Assembly (NCBI GenBank): GCA_002270565.1
Contig: NQMI01000201.1
Span: 19,466 to 63,786 of the forward strand
DNA from: Stenocarpella maydis
Taxonomy: Eukaryota > Ascomycota > Sordariomycetes > Diaporthales > Diaporthaceae
Direction: 5' to 3'
Length of the DNA: 44,321 nt
Shown here: positions 20,911-31,096 of the stretch, in pieces
Layout: each line of letters opens with the position of its first letter
How positions within the stretch are numbered: the stretch's first letter is position 1
Translations under genes and position numbers: made by a program
Notes under the pieces: model-generated
What the model was told of the DNA's origin: nothing
What the model saw: only the letters and a program-made list of their open reading frames with translations
Databases searched by the model: none

Positions 20911-21628
20911 TCAAGCACCTGGAGGCATCGCATCCTCAGGCTTTGCATCATAGCTGATCCTACCAGCTGGTAAAAAGAACAGAGCCACAACGCCGCCCTT
21001 GCGGCATTGTGGATAATGATGGCTTCCCGGATCTCGAAATAGCGGCACTTTGTCAGCCGAGACGTCAGAGGGCAAATTCAGGAAACAGCAAAGACTCACG
21101 GGGACTCGTCCAACCCTTGCCCACCCACCCATTTAAACCCTTCAGCTCCGCGCCCTCGTCGACGGGTATGACGCAGTTGATTTCTCCATAAGGATGCGCG
21201 TGGTACTGGCCCTTGAAGTCATCCTCGCCGTCCAAAGTCGTCATGTACACGGTGGTCACGGAGCAGAAACGCGTGGTCTCTGTCGGCGGCGAGATCCGGG
21301 AGCGGCGATAGCGGGACCCGTCAATGGGGATGTTGGCGACCCAGCCTTCCTCCAGCCCAGACTTGATCAAGGCGGCGAGTGTGTCGTAATGCGGGGTGCC
21401 CGGGCTGTATGACTTGTTTAGGTGGTCCTCGAGGGACTTGCCCGGGGTCCTGTCAGTTGTTTAGTTGTTGAAGAGAGTTAGAAGGGTGCGTATCCTGGCC
21501 CCTGTGGACACTGCGACGACTCACAGGTTTTCGACCTCAGACAGGAAGGCCGAGATCTGGGATATCAGCTTCTCCTGATTGGGGTGAACGGTGCCGAGTG
21601 GCTCCGGGCCACCCGTAAAATCTGCCAT
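20911..21628 (-). CDS. 4-hydroxylaminobenzoate lyase-like protein (DUF4863/PnbB-type)
   Basis: Three exons on the minus strand, 21628-21525, 21449-21100 and 21032-20911, give 191 residues. Exon 1 encodes MADFTGGPEPLGTVHPNQEK and ends in SEVEN. Exon 2 carries GTPHYDTLAALIKSGLEEGW, RYRRSRISPP and the histidine-rich QYHAHPYGEINCVIPV. Exon 3 carries PGSHHYP and VVALFFLPAGRISY. This is the pattern of the small cupin-like family containing the bacterial p-hydroxylaminobenzoate lyase PnbB, which turns 4-hydroxylaminobenzoate into protocatechuate and ammonia. The HAHP...E and SHHYP residues could be the metal or active site. The role in fungi is not established. Intron 2 has two in-frame acceptors, AAAG before 21047 and CGAG before 21032; the latter gives SPHPGSHHYP and the better branch spacing, so I chose it. 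Confidence 0.75.
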
Positions 21629-22093
21629 GTCTCGTGGTCGACTGTGTGTTGAGATGTGTGCACTGGGATGAATACAGTCCCACAGCCTGGATAGTCAAGC
21701 TAACTGTAATGATACAAGATGCAACGGATGATGACCTGTGGCAGGGTTGTACTTCTGGCCTCGAGTGCGAGAGCTCACTGAACTGCCGGCTCGCTTACCC
21801 GGAAATCGGAGTAGCTGCAGATGTGGACCCAAATTCGGTCGGGTGTGGGGGGGGGGGGAGGGGGGCATGATGGACCCGGCATTCCGGTACCGATGCCACA
21901 CGAATAGATATAAGCTACGCTGTACATGGTTGCCTTCGCACGGCAGACAGTTTGGGTATCAAATTGTATTATTCTTCGTTTGCGCTTCTACATGCTCTGG
22001 TGTTCTATCATCGACCTTTCTTCAAATCCAACGCAGGAGTGTAACCCAGGCAGATGTTCATAGCTAAGATGCAAAATCTTGCGAAAGGCCGGC
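21629..22093. other. intergenic region
   Basis: No gene seen. A G run of about nine or more bases lies at 21846-21858. It holds the promoter of the DUF4863 gene and the 3' flank of the carrier gene. Confidence 0.4.
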
Positions 22094-23564
22094 TTAAACC
22101 TTGCGGTCACCCGCAATCTCGATGTTTTCGAAATCGCCCTTCTCGCCAGCGGCAATGGCCGCCTCTGGTGTGGTGGCAACGACCTCCTTCACCCGCAGGA
22201 TGTGTCGTCCCGTGCGCAGCCAATGGCTCAAGACATATGCCAAGACAAAAACAAAGCCAACAAGGGGCACGACGTAGCTGATGCGCGTCCCGGCATGGTC
22301 TGCGATGGCGCCCTGGATCGGGGGGAAGACGGCTCCGCCGGAAACACCCATCACCATTATGCCAGCTCCGCGCTTGGTGTGCCGGCCAAGCGAGCTGGTT
22401 CCCAGGGTAAACAAGGTCGGGTACATTGGCGCCATGAAGAAGAAGATGGTGATCAGCACGCCGACCGCCGGGGCCCCACTGCCGTTCGAGACGTATGCTG
22501 TCATTGCGATGGCAATAGCGGCGTAGACGACCATGATGAAGTCAGACTGCAAGAACGTAGCAAGGCCAGTAGCCACGAAGCGGCCAACAGTGAAGGCGAT
22601 GAGGCCATACGACAGCATCTGCGAGCCCTCGGCGGCCGGGAAGTGCGCATTTTCGGTTGCATAGTTGATGAAGAAGGCCGCGATCGTGACCTGGGACCCG
22701 ACGTAGCAGAACTGAGCGGCGACTGCACAGATCAGGTTCCACTGCTTGTAGAGCGGGCCGGCGCCAATGCCCTCGTCGCTGTTCGCAGCCGGGTTGTCGG
22801 CCGTGGAGGTGCCCTCGATGACCTCCTCCGAGACCTCGGGCAGCTTGGCGAAGAAGAACAGGACCGCGACGGCGGCGCCCGCGCACGCAACGGCCAGGTA
22901 TACGTACTGCACCGAGGTCAGATCCTTGGACCCTTCGCCCGAGAAGAAGGCCTTGGAGGCGATGAGCGGACCGATAAAGGACGCAACTCCGTTCCACGAC
23001 TGGCAGAACTGCAGGCGGGCGGAGGCCGTTGCCGGGTTGCCAATGACGACCGCGTACGAGTTGGCGCTTGTCTCGAGGGTAGCAAGGCCGCAGGCGATGA
23101 CCATGGTGCAGACCAGGAAGCCACCGAACCCAGCCTTCTTGTTCTCGGGCGTCGTGAAGTGGGCTGTTGGCCAGAACATGATGGCGCCGAGTGAGTAGAG
23201 GCACAGCCCCATGATGATGGTGAACTTGTAGCTGCGCCGCTTGAGGACTTCGGCTGCGATCGGGGAGAAGAGCAGGTAGCCTCCGCCGAAGTACATGACC
23301 TGGAGGCCGGTCGACTCGAGGCGGGTAACACCGAGGACGGTCTGGAAGTGCTTGTTCAAGACTGTGCAGATACACAGGTGTCAGTGTCCAGAGCGCGGAC
23401 CCCACAGGGTGTGACCATGATTGCTCACCATCCAAGAGGCCATAACTGAAGCCCCACAGGAAAAACAGAGAGATGACCAGGGACAGAGGGAAGACCAGAG
23501 CCTTTCCAGTCAGGTAGCCACCGGCAACCGTGCCGGTGGAGATGGGCATGCCGCCGCCAGCCAT
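22094..23564 (-). CDS. MFS transporter, L-fucose permease (FucP)-like
   Basis: Two exons, 23564-23429 and 23361-22094, joined through intron 23428-23362 (GTGAGC donor, CACAG acceptor), give 467 residues. The product is strongly hydrophobic with about twelve membrane segments. TM1 (VFPLSLVISLFFLWGFSYGL) is in exon 1. Family marks include GFSYGLLD followed after the splice by VLNKHF, then YFGGGYLLFSPIAAEVLKRR, and LETSANSYAVVIGNP in TM4-5, all typical of the fucose:H+ symporter branch of the major facilitator superfamily. It probably imports L-fucose or a related sugar across the plasma membrane; fungal members vary in substrate. A loop of about 35 residues with EEVIEGTSTADNPAANSDEG separates the two halves. 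A TATA box lies 140 bases upstream. Confidence 0.88.
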
Positions 23565-23703
23565 GATGTGAGCCGTGGAGACTTGGTCGGAAATTCAGAG
23601 TCCAGCTAAGTATGTCTGGCGAGTGGAGAGATGAGGCCGGGTGTGAAGATGGAGCCCCGTTCTTGAGGCGACGTCTGCCAGAAAGGAGCTGGGCGTGCTG
23701 AGG

Positions 23704-23710
23704 CTTTATA
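23704..23710 (-). promoter_or_regulatory. candidate TATA box of the fucose-permease-like gene
   Basis: TATAAAG on the minus strand, 140 bases upstream of the ATG at 23564. Confidence 0.45.
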
Positions 23711-25766
23711 CACCCCGGGCCGGTTGCGATGGGGACCTGATTCATGCGATATCTCCCCAGGTCCACCAGCCTGGAGTTGACAATCCGGAGTATGGGGTCT
23801 TAGCGGCGCATGGACCGCTTGTCGACAAGCATGTGGATGCCATGCCTGGACCATGGACCCATATCCCGCGTTGGGTATGTAGCCAACGGCCCAAAGGCAT
23901 GGGGTGGCCGGCGATGCTGTGTGTGAGGCTCTACCGACCCATTGGTAGTTGCAGCAGGGACGGGCCAATGAGAGGCGCAGGGAGGACCATGCCAAACCCC
24001 TTATGGCGCCGAATAATACGCCGGACATGGGGGCAGGGCTGGCAGGCCGGGCAATCTCGCATGGCACGCATGGGTGGAGTGGCAGTCCCTGGTGAGGGAG
24101 CAGCGAGCGACCTTGCGCTCTCGTGGCCACCGTCCAGCCCGTCCAAATCCTCGCTTGATTCGGCGGCGCCGCTGCGGAGACCCCATGTCTTGGAACTGCC
24201 GTCGTGTGTCTTGGAAAGTCTTGGGTGCGGCTGGGGCTCCCACACATCCCTCACTTTGCCTCCGACTTTTCCCCAGTGCCCCGGAAAGCAACCCCAGGCC
24301 CTGCGGGGGCAACTCTATCGGCCCATCTAGACGTGTGCCAGACTAGTCCTGGGAAGACCTGGTGCCGTAGAAAGAGACTAGAATGACGCTAGAACAGACC
24401 CTACCAACCTACCTCTGTGGGGTAGTGTGATGAGAACTTAACTCTCGCTGAATATTTTGCTTTTCCCGTCTGCGATTCCGTGCCAGCTGCTGCCCTTGCT
24501 TGCTAGTTCCAGGCTAAGCAAAAGAGAAGCCAGTATGCCAACGGACATACCTAGCTAGTGTAGTTAGATAACAGGAAAGCTAGTTGCATACACATGTACC
24601 GGGACCTGCCCACATGTGCATAGATCGCCTCAGACATGGTCATCGGGCTTATGTGACTTTGCTCAGTAGTTAACTTCCATGAAGAATATGCCTCGAGTCA
24701 AGTGATTGTGATCCAACATCTTGACGAGTGAGTGGTCTCTTCCTCCAAACGGATTGGCTTCTATGTGAGGCCGGAACTGGGAACTGCCATCGTATCTCGT
24801 CATTGTAGAATGATGAGCAGCAAGACATAGCTGGCTCAGCTTGGCGGCGGCAGGGTCAAGGTCACATTTCCCCCTAGCGCTCTCTCATCTTTACCGTGTG
24901 GCGGTCAAGCAGGGAATGAAGATGCCGAGCTAATCACTCATTGGTCTGATAGCAAGTTCATTTATCTTGGCCGACGCAGCTCCGGCCACCTCGCAATCGC
25001 ATCTTGATTCTTCTGGCTGGAGTGTGAGAATCACCGGAACTGCTAGTCACATCCTGAGCTGCTGAGTAGCTTGGACTCGGAGTGCTCTGAGGGAATTCGA
25101 CACAACGTGGTGGGGCCGTAAAGGGACGCGGATTGTTCCATCCCTTCTTTTTCTTCCACAGAATCAATCAATTTGAAAAACACGATGGCAGCCGCGAGAA
25201 CGTCGCCGAGAGTTTACCTTTATCGGGATACAGCACAAATGCTGCTCTTGCCACTGGCCAATAAGTCAGTCACGCAGATTGATCCGCCAAACATCCCATG
25301 CCTCGTTAAGAGACGCTCATAGACTGTGTTCTTCATCTCCAGAGAATCCTCGTCTTCGTCCTTCGAGTAGGTCCCGAATTCTTAAAGTGTTTTTGTCTCC
25401 GCCATCATCATCATTCGGCCAATAATACATACGACTCCAATGCTACGCCGCACCGGTACAGCAACTTCGGGATCCTTGACCTCGGTAAGAATAATATATA
25501 GAGATTAGTTTCTCGGTCTACCCATTACCTAGACATCTAGATCTCCACAAACAGAGCACTCTGTTGCGTCAGCCGAAGCACATATCCATCCTTGACTGCT
25601 CAAGCTCACTCCATATTCAAGTTGCATGTTTGGCCTTGTAGGCTAGATATGCCTCGACCTGTAGCTTACCTCTGCTCAGCGCGTATTCATTCCCTTTGCG
25701 ACGGCGCACGTGCGTTTTGAAGGTACTTAATACCGGGGGAAGGGGGGCCAGATAAGCGGCTTAGAA
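23711..25766. other. long region without recognisable gene
   Basis: The GC-rich part (23711-24390) has overlapping open frames in several phases, which I take as chance frames; none has a signal, domain or matching splice site. 24400-25700 is mixed composition with no gene seen. It may contain regulatory DNA for the sugar carrier. Confidence 0.4.
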
Positions 25767-26182
25767 TTGGGAGGGGAAGTTAGATGGTTTAAAATTCCAA
25801 GCAGTTTAAATTTCTAAATGATTTAAACCAGCTTAAATAGTTTAGAGGAAGAAGGAGGAGAAGGGGGCCCTTTAGCATCAATTCTAGCAGAGAAAGAATT
25901 CAATTTCAAGCTAGAAGTTATATATAAAGCTTAAGAGACCTTTTCCATCTAACTTAATTTTTTTTAAAAAAAATTCTCTTCCCTTCCCTTCCCTTCCCCT
26001 CCCTTTATTCTAGAAGAGGTATTAATATTTATGAAGGAAGGAGCACCTTTATCCCCAGAGGCTAGCTGTACCTAGTATAAATTATGCTAAATATGCTTTT
26101 GTAGGTTTAAACTGCTTGGGAGTTCTAAACTATTTAGAAATTTAAACCGCTTGAAATTTTAAACCATCCAACTTCCTCTCTC
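25767..26182. mobile_element. MITE-like inverted-repeat element, about 416 bp
   Basis: Both ends carry long imperfect inverted repeats. The left has GAAGTTAGATGGTTTAAAAT, then CCAAGCAGTTTAAATTTC. The right read inward has GAAGTTGGATGGTTTAAAAT, then TTCAAGCGGTTTAAATTTC, with similarity over about 60 bases. Differences are nearly all transitions. AGAAT occurs just outside both ends and may be a target duplication, but border assignment is uncertain and I cannot name the superfamily. The interior has a purine-rich GAAGAAGGAGGAG stretch and a CCCTT pyrimidine tract near 25979-26004. No coding capacity. Confidence 0.65.
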
Positions 26183-27155
26183 AGAATAATGAGTAGCTCA
26201 ACGGGTCAATCACCATTTATAGTAACCCCTGCCACCACGCCGGTACAAAGTTGTCATGTCCGGTTGCTGAAATTCAATCATTGAGCTTCGCGTTCATCTA
26301 TTAATAATCCATAACACATACGTAATGGGTCATCTCAGTGGAACTGAAGCCCGGGTTTCTTGTCCTGATGCTGATCATGAGCGAATGTTCGCTTGATTGC
26401 AAGGCTGAATGGTAGCAAATGAGATGACTATGTAGGTTCAGGGTTTGAAGCCACCAAGACACGCTGATGCTAAATATTGGACCAAGGGGGTAAACCATGA
26501 AGTACCCAGTTGCGTTGTGCCAAGATAAAGCGGGAGAGTGGACGCCATGGTTGTCGTCGCCATGCGTAGATAGATATTGATGTGACTACCGGGTGAACTA
26601 CCTGCACCCTCGCCGGTTCCGGCTCCCACAGACCCTTTAATTTTCCCTTTCCACCTACAGATGATGTAGATCAAGGCGGTGCTGCCGCGGACGGCGGGTG
26701 GGGACTGAATGCGCCGTACGAAGGTAAGGGGATCGGTTGTCTTGGCAACTGATGTTTCGGGGACGGGATATCACAGATAAGTTGGAAACATTTAATAATC
26801 CTCTGACGCCGGAGACATTCGTCCTGCTTCGAGAACTAATATTGTTTCAATGAGAAATGTGACTCGAGAGTCGGGGATCATAATGCTATAACTAACACGA
26901 GTGTCCTCAGTACCTTGGGTCGCATCCTCAAATTATAGACGGCGGACTTCTGCTACATGGAACCATTGCAGGTCCTTAAAAAAAAGTAATTGTTACAGAG
27001 TAGAACAAGTCGTAGAGCGAGAACAACAACCTAAAGATGTTTACCCTCGACTGGTAGTCTAACCGCAGCTGTAAGGACCCAACCCACTTTCAAGGTTGCG
27101 CTCCGAACTGAGTCCACTAAATGAACTCGTGGTTCCATGGGCATGGGCCGCCCTC
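26183..27155. other. intergenic region
   Basis: No gene supported. Minus-strand frames at 26301-26674 show no motif. It is the 3' flank of the LOV-RGS gene, which ends at 27156. Confidence 0.4.
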
Positions 27156-29399
27156 TCAAAACACTTCGGGGATAAGCACAACAACCACAAACTGAGTGGT
27201 CCTTTGCCCGTCCTTCAACGGGGTCCAGTAACTGACGTAGTCCTCTACACCGCCACTGCCATAATTTGTCGCCGCCAGCCTCTCCAGGCTCATGCTCTTC
27301 CGCAGGGAGCGACCGTGGCTGGTACCACTCATGTTCGGGGTCGGCTCTGCCCCCAGCCCCAGGGCCGTCAGGCCGACTCCGCTGGATTTCCTAGAAAGTG
27401 AAAGACCCCGGGTCCTCCGTACGCCGTTCCCATTGAGTATCAGGTCAAGCTTCGCTGTCCTCCCTTCGGCAAGGCTGGCCCGGACAGTGGATTTGAAGGA
27501 CTTGTTGACTGATGGCGAGTTCCCAGCCTCTGAGAGAACCTTGAAGATGTTCTGCCCGATGATGTCTGCTAGGCACCTCTGACTGCCGCCACTACTGAGA
27601 CTGTCCATTACCGCTGTGGAGCAGAAGGCGACTGGGAGCCGGGTATGAAGTGTCTTCTTGTCATGAGCGTTCGCGGTCGAGCCCGGGGGGATGTATTCGA
27701 GAACAATGAAACGGGAATACGGAGACAATACCGCATGGTGGGTTGGGACCGGCGGGGTTGGGAGGATCATTGAGCCCCTGCGCTCCATGGGTGTTGTCGG
27801 CTCAGACGTCGACAGATCCGGTGTGCTCTCAGTATCGATTGGAGAGACGGGAGCGTCACTGCGCGAATGGCGCCGGAAGGTCTTGAAGAATTTGTTACGG
27901 GAGGTCTGAGGCGGGTACTTGGCATCTCTATCCCGGGCCAGCCGTCGCTCTTTACTGAATGCATTGCGCCATGATCCACGATTCTCATGCGCCTCGGGGG
28001 TTGGCGGCTTGCGGTCCCGCAGCGGCGCCACGTAGCCCAGTAAGCTGGTGATACTCTCCTGCGACTCCAGTACTTTGGTCACGTCGACCTGGCCACCGAG
28101 GTGGTAACGGACCTGGCCGTCGAGGCCCAACAAGTGGGCCGTGAAGAGCAGGTTCCAGAAAACACGGCCGTCCTTTCGGTAGTTTAGCAGCAGCTCCGAC
28201 CATTCATGGTTCTTTGAGACAGCATCCCTGATGCGGTCGACGCCGCTTGCCCGAGTTCCGGGCCCCTGCAGAAAACGGCAATTCCTATCAACAAGCTCCT
28301 CGTGGTTGTATCCGGTGAGACTCGCAAGGCCATCAGAAACGGAGATGATTGGAGAGTCGGCTTGATATGAATCAGTGATGCAAAAGGAAACGCCGAATCC
28401 GGAGCAGACCTGGCTGGGCGAGTAGCCAGGTCCGATGGTTTGAAGTCCTAGAGATAGCTGATTCTTGAGGAAATCCGGATAGATATCCTGCGCAAGGCTC
28501 CGTTCTATATATGACTTCGCGTCATCGAATAGGCTCTCTAGCCCTGGAAGAAGCGAGGTAGAAACATTTTTGATATCGGTATTGAGGCTTTTGGAGACCG
28601 CCATGGGGAGTCTAATGGGCTGAGAAGCTGCCACTCCAGTGAATTTCATCGAGATGTTGGCCATTATTGAGGAGACCACGTTCATCGTGTTGCTGTACTC
28701 TTCCACCTTCATGAGGAAATCGATGTCCTTATAGCGGCCGCGAGACTGCGCAAACTGTCTCATGCGGGCCACTGCAGCCTGGTCTTTCAGGACAGAATCG
28801 ACCGTCTTCATTGCAAACACGTCAAGGACCGGAAGCTGCGGAGTGAGGACATCTTCATATTGTTCCAGGTTAGTCCTGGTATCTGGCTCGCCAAACGTGT
28901 TTCCTGTCCAGATACCAGGAGAGAAGAACGGCGAACGAGGGGTACCAAGGTTGTCGTAATCCGTGTATTGCCTCAGGGCGGATTCATTGACATGTGACTT
29001 GAGCCCGGATTTATTCTTGAGTCTCCTGGTAAGAGGATCCGGTATTTTCTTCCTTCGTGAGCTCAGTGGTGATAATGGTGATGGAGGCGGTGATAGGGGC
29101 CGGGCGGGCTGTTCAGAGGACTCAAGGTCCCTTTTGAACTCCGGAAAAGGGAGAGTAGTTGAAGATGAGTCCCCTCTGAATGGAGTACCATATAAATGAC
29201 GCCCCGCCTCCCCAGAACAAGGAGTTGTGGCGCTGTCGTCAGAGCTGTCCGAATTCGTCGCCTCAATCCCTGCTGGATCTGGTGAACTCTGGCGGGGAGG
29301 AGGTGTTGCCATCGCCATTGTGGTCCTGCGCTGGTTGGTGTTACGGACAGGTTCGCGACTGCAAGAAACCCTTGCGACTTGGCACGAGAGTATGCACAA
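27156..29399 (-). CDS. LOV-RGS protein: putative blue-light-regulated G-protein signalling regulator
   Basis: Intronless frame of 747 residues from the first ATG. Met28 (ATG at 29318) is a plausible alternative start because the first 27 residues look non-conserved. Residues about 30-140 are Ser/Pro-rich. Residues about 190-312 resemble an RGS domain: FAMKTVDSVLKDQAAVARMR at its start, then EEYSNTMNVVSSIMA, and DDAKSYIERSLAQDIYPDFL at its end. A LOV/PAS domain spans about 335-445. It contains the photoactive motif NCRFLQ with Cys373 (preceded by DR rather than the usual GR), NYRKDGRVFWNLLF with the flavin-contacting asparagines, and GGQVDV with Gln437. A weaker second PAS-like stretch lies near 570-680. 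Fungal RGS-LOV fusions are known; LOV Cys forms a flavin adduct under blue light. It presumably tunes heterotrimeric G-protein signalling at the membrane. Confidence 0.85.
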   Translation of the reverse strand: MCILSCQVARVSCSREPVRNTNQRRTTMAMATPPPRQSSPDPAGIEATNSDSSDDSATTPCSGEAGRHLYGTPFRGDSSSTTLPFPEFKRDLESSEQPARPLSPPPSPLSPLSSRRKKIPDPLTRRLKNKSGLKSHVNESALRQYTDYDNLGTPRSPFFSPGIWTGNTFGEPDTRTNLEQYEDVLTPQLPVLDVFAMKTVDSVLKDQAAVARMRQFAQSRGRYKDIDFLMKVEEYSNTMNVVSSIMANISMKFTGVAASQPIRLPMAVSKSLNTDIKNVSTSLLPGLESLFDDAKSYIERSLAQDIYPDFLKNQLSLGLQTIGPGYSPSQVCSGFGVSFCITDSYQADSPIISVSDGLASLTGYNHEELVDRNCRFLQGPGTRASGVDRIRDAVSKNHEWSELLLNYRKDGRVFWNLLFTAHLLGLDGQVRYHLGGQVDVTKVLESQESITSLLGYVAPLRDRKPPTPEAHENRGSWRNAFSKERRLARDRDAKYPPQTSRNKFFKTFRRHSRSDAPVSPIDTESTPDLSTSEPTTPMERRGSMILPTPPVPTHHAVLSPYSRFIVLEYIPPGSTANAHDKKTLHTRLPVAFCSTAVMDSLSSGGSQRCLADIIGQNIFKVLSEAGNSPSVNKSFKSTVRASLAEGRTAKLDLILNGNGVRRTRGLSLSRKSSGVGLTALGLGAEPTPNMSGTSHGRSLRKSMSLERLAATNYGSGGVEDYVSYWTPLKDGQRTTQFVVVVLIPEVF

Positions 29400-30891
29400 T
29401 CGCCCTGCGTGGGGCCTAGGTTATGAACTTGGGCCGGCTGCAGCTCAGCATCTCACGGCATTCTTCGAGCCTAAACTATACCTGGCTACGCTAGGACCCC
29501 TTGGGTATTTCCGCCAGTCTGAGCAGCGAGGTTTGGCTACGGTCGAGGCCACGGCCCAGGCATGCATTTCTCCTCCGCACCATCGATAGCCGCAAACCCC
29601 TTCTGGTATAGCAATAACAACAAGACCTGATCTTTGACCCGCCGATTCGAGTTCTTCACGTGGGAAATGCCATAGAGATAGCCGCTATATGTTATCGAAA
29701 GGCCCGTGGTGAGACCGCTTGCAAGGGGCAACAAAGGACGTCTTCTTGAAGCTGCTCTAGTGCCAGTCTGTGCAAAGCAGCTGCTGTGTCGGACCGCGAC
29801 TAGTGAAGCACGGTTCCTGGCACCGGTGCCGGAGCCGAGCAGGAATCACGAATCACATAACGTGCTAACGCCGCCTGTGGTCGCCTAGATAGAAGCATTG
29901 ACAGGACTAATGCATGACATCGACTAGCAGTGAGTTACCGGTACAGCCAAGCCGACTTGGTAATGCGTGAACTGGATTGGTGTGTCCACGCCATGACCTA
30001 ATGGTTGACACTTCGATGTTTAATATGGGGAATGTCGAATCCGAGGCTACATGGAGGCGTGCCTGGTCCCGTGTAAGGGGTAGTTTCTTTCAGATATGGT
30101 AAACAGCTCGTCGAAGACCAAGACGTCTCTCTGAGGGGCTGTTCTTCGGTGTCATAGCTCCTTTGTCTCTTGTGGCGGAGGTCCGCCCACGCCGTCACGA
30201 GCACGTCAAGGGGCGGACAGTGTTGATGGCAACCGAGCTGGTGGTTCTGTGAGCTCCGGAAAAGCTTCTCCCGCAGGCGAAGCCAGCTTCGTAGCGCTGC
30301 GGAATGGCACGTGATTTGTCAAGCATTCCAACAACGAGGTTGGCACACGTCTGGACGAAAAAAGCTAGTGGCTTGGTGCCACGAGCGTTCTATGCTGATT
30401 TCGGTCCTCTTATATACAGCTTCTGTTACGTCGGCTCATGTGGTCCAAGTTGATGGTCAGGAGCTGTGGGTGTTACGGGTGTCAATACGAAGTCGATATT
30501 TGACGCATTCAGGCTTGCATTGCTAAAGTGGCGGCCATGGTTGACCGTAATGGATGCATTGGTCGCACCTATGGATAGTGTGTCGAGATAGAAACCGGAA
30601 CGCGTACCTGGTATATTTTCTTTGGTATACAAGAAGAAAAAGGCCTCGGACCGCTGGAGCCCACGGTTCAAGACCTCCGTCGCTGGGCCTGCGCGTCGCT
30701 GGCCGGTAGCCGGTGGCGGTTACAGAGCATTTGACGAGAGACATGGTGGTTGTGCCGCCGGTTTTAAGGGCAAGCAATCTAGTTGCAACTCCCCATAGTG
30801 ATGTAAAATAAATATCAACTGGTTGAGCTCTTCGATTTTAAGTGAAACAGTTCAGACCAGCCGGTTTAACAACCGGATTCTTGTCTTGTGA
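29400..30891. other. intergenic region with one doubtful minus-strand frame
   Basis: No gene is supported. On the minus strand, 30777-30426 holds two overlapping frames with a possible donor (ACCAG followed by GTACGC near 30607) and an Asn/Thr-rich segment (GATNASITVNHGRHFSNASL) that might be a remnant of a secreted protein. I cannot assign it. The right end abuts the TA dinucleotide of the large transposon. Confidence 0.3.
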
Positions 30892-30893
30892 TA

Positions 30894-30990
30894 TTCTGAT
30901 TTGCAAGCGAGAGTGCCAAAAACGCGCTAGTGACGCGCACATGTTAACACACACCCGTTCCCTATACAAATCAGCATCCCTTTGGCATTC
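30894..30990 (+). repeat. left terminal inverted repeat of the large transposon
   Basis: Matches the reverse complement of 35786-35882 over about 97 bases with about six transition differences. It contains the internal near-palindrome GCGCTAGTGACGCGC. Confidence 0.9.
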
Positions 30991-31096
30991 AACTATTAAC
31001 GCCCATTGCTCAACCCACCACGCCTTAGCATGCCGTAAGGCTGTTAACCCCATATAAATTAACTCTTACGATTTAATATATAGTGTTTTTGCAACT

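Noticed and set aside
22079..23564. Long open frames on both strands over the fucose-permease-like gene (371 aa on +, 340 aa in another minus frame)
   Set aside because: They are shadow frames of a GC-rich gene; only the minus frame with twelve hydrophobic segments and family motifs makes sense.
23931..24346. Several overlapping 60-210-codon frames
   Set aside because: Frames occur in almost every phase on both strands, as expected in GC-rich intergenic DNA; no start context, splice or motif favours one.
30426..30777. Two overlapping minus-strand frames with a possible splice
   Set aside because: No recognisable family and no signal peptide; the donor and acceptor would leave an intron of about 45 bases. 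Mentioned only as doubtful.
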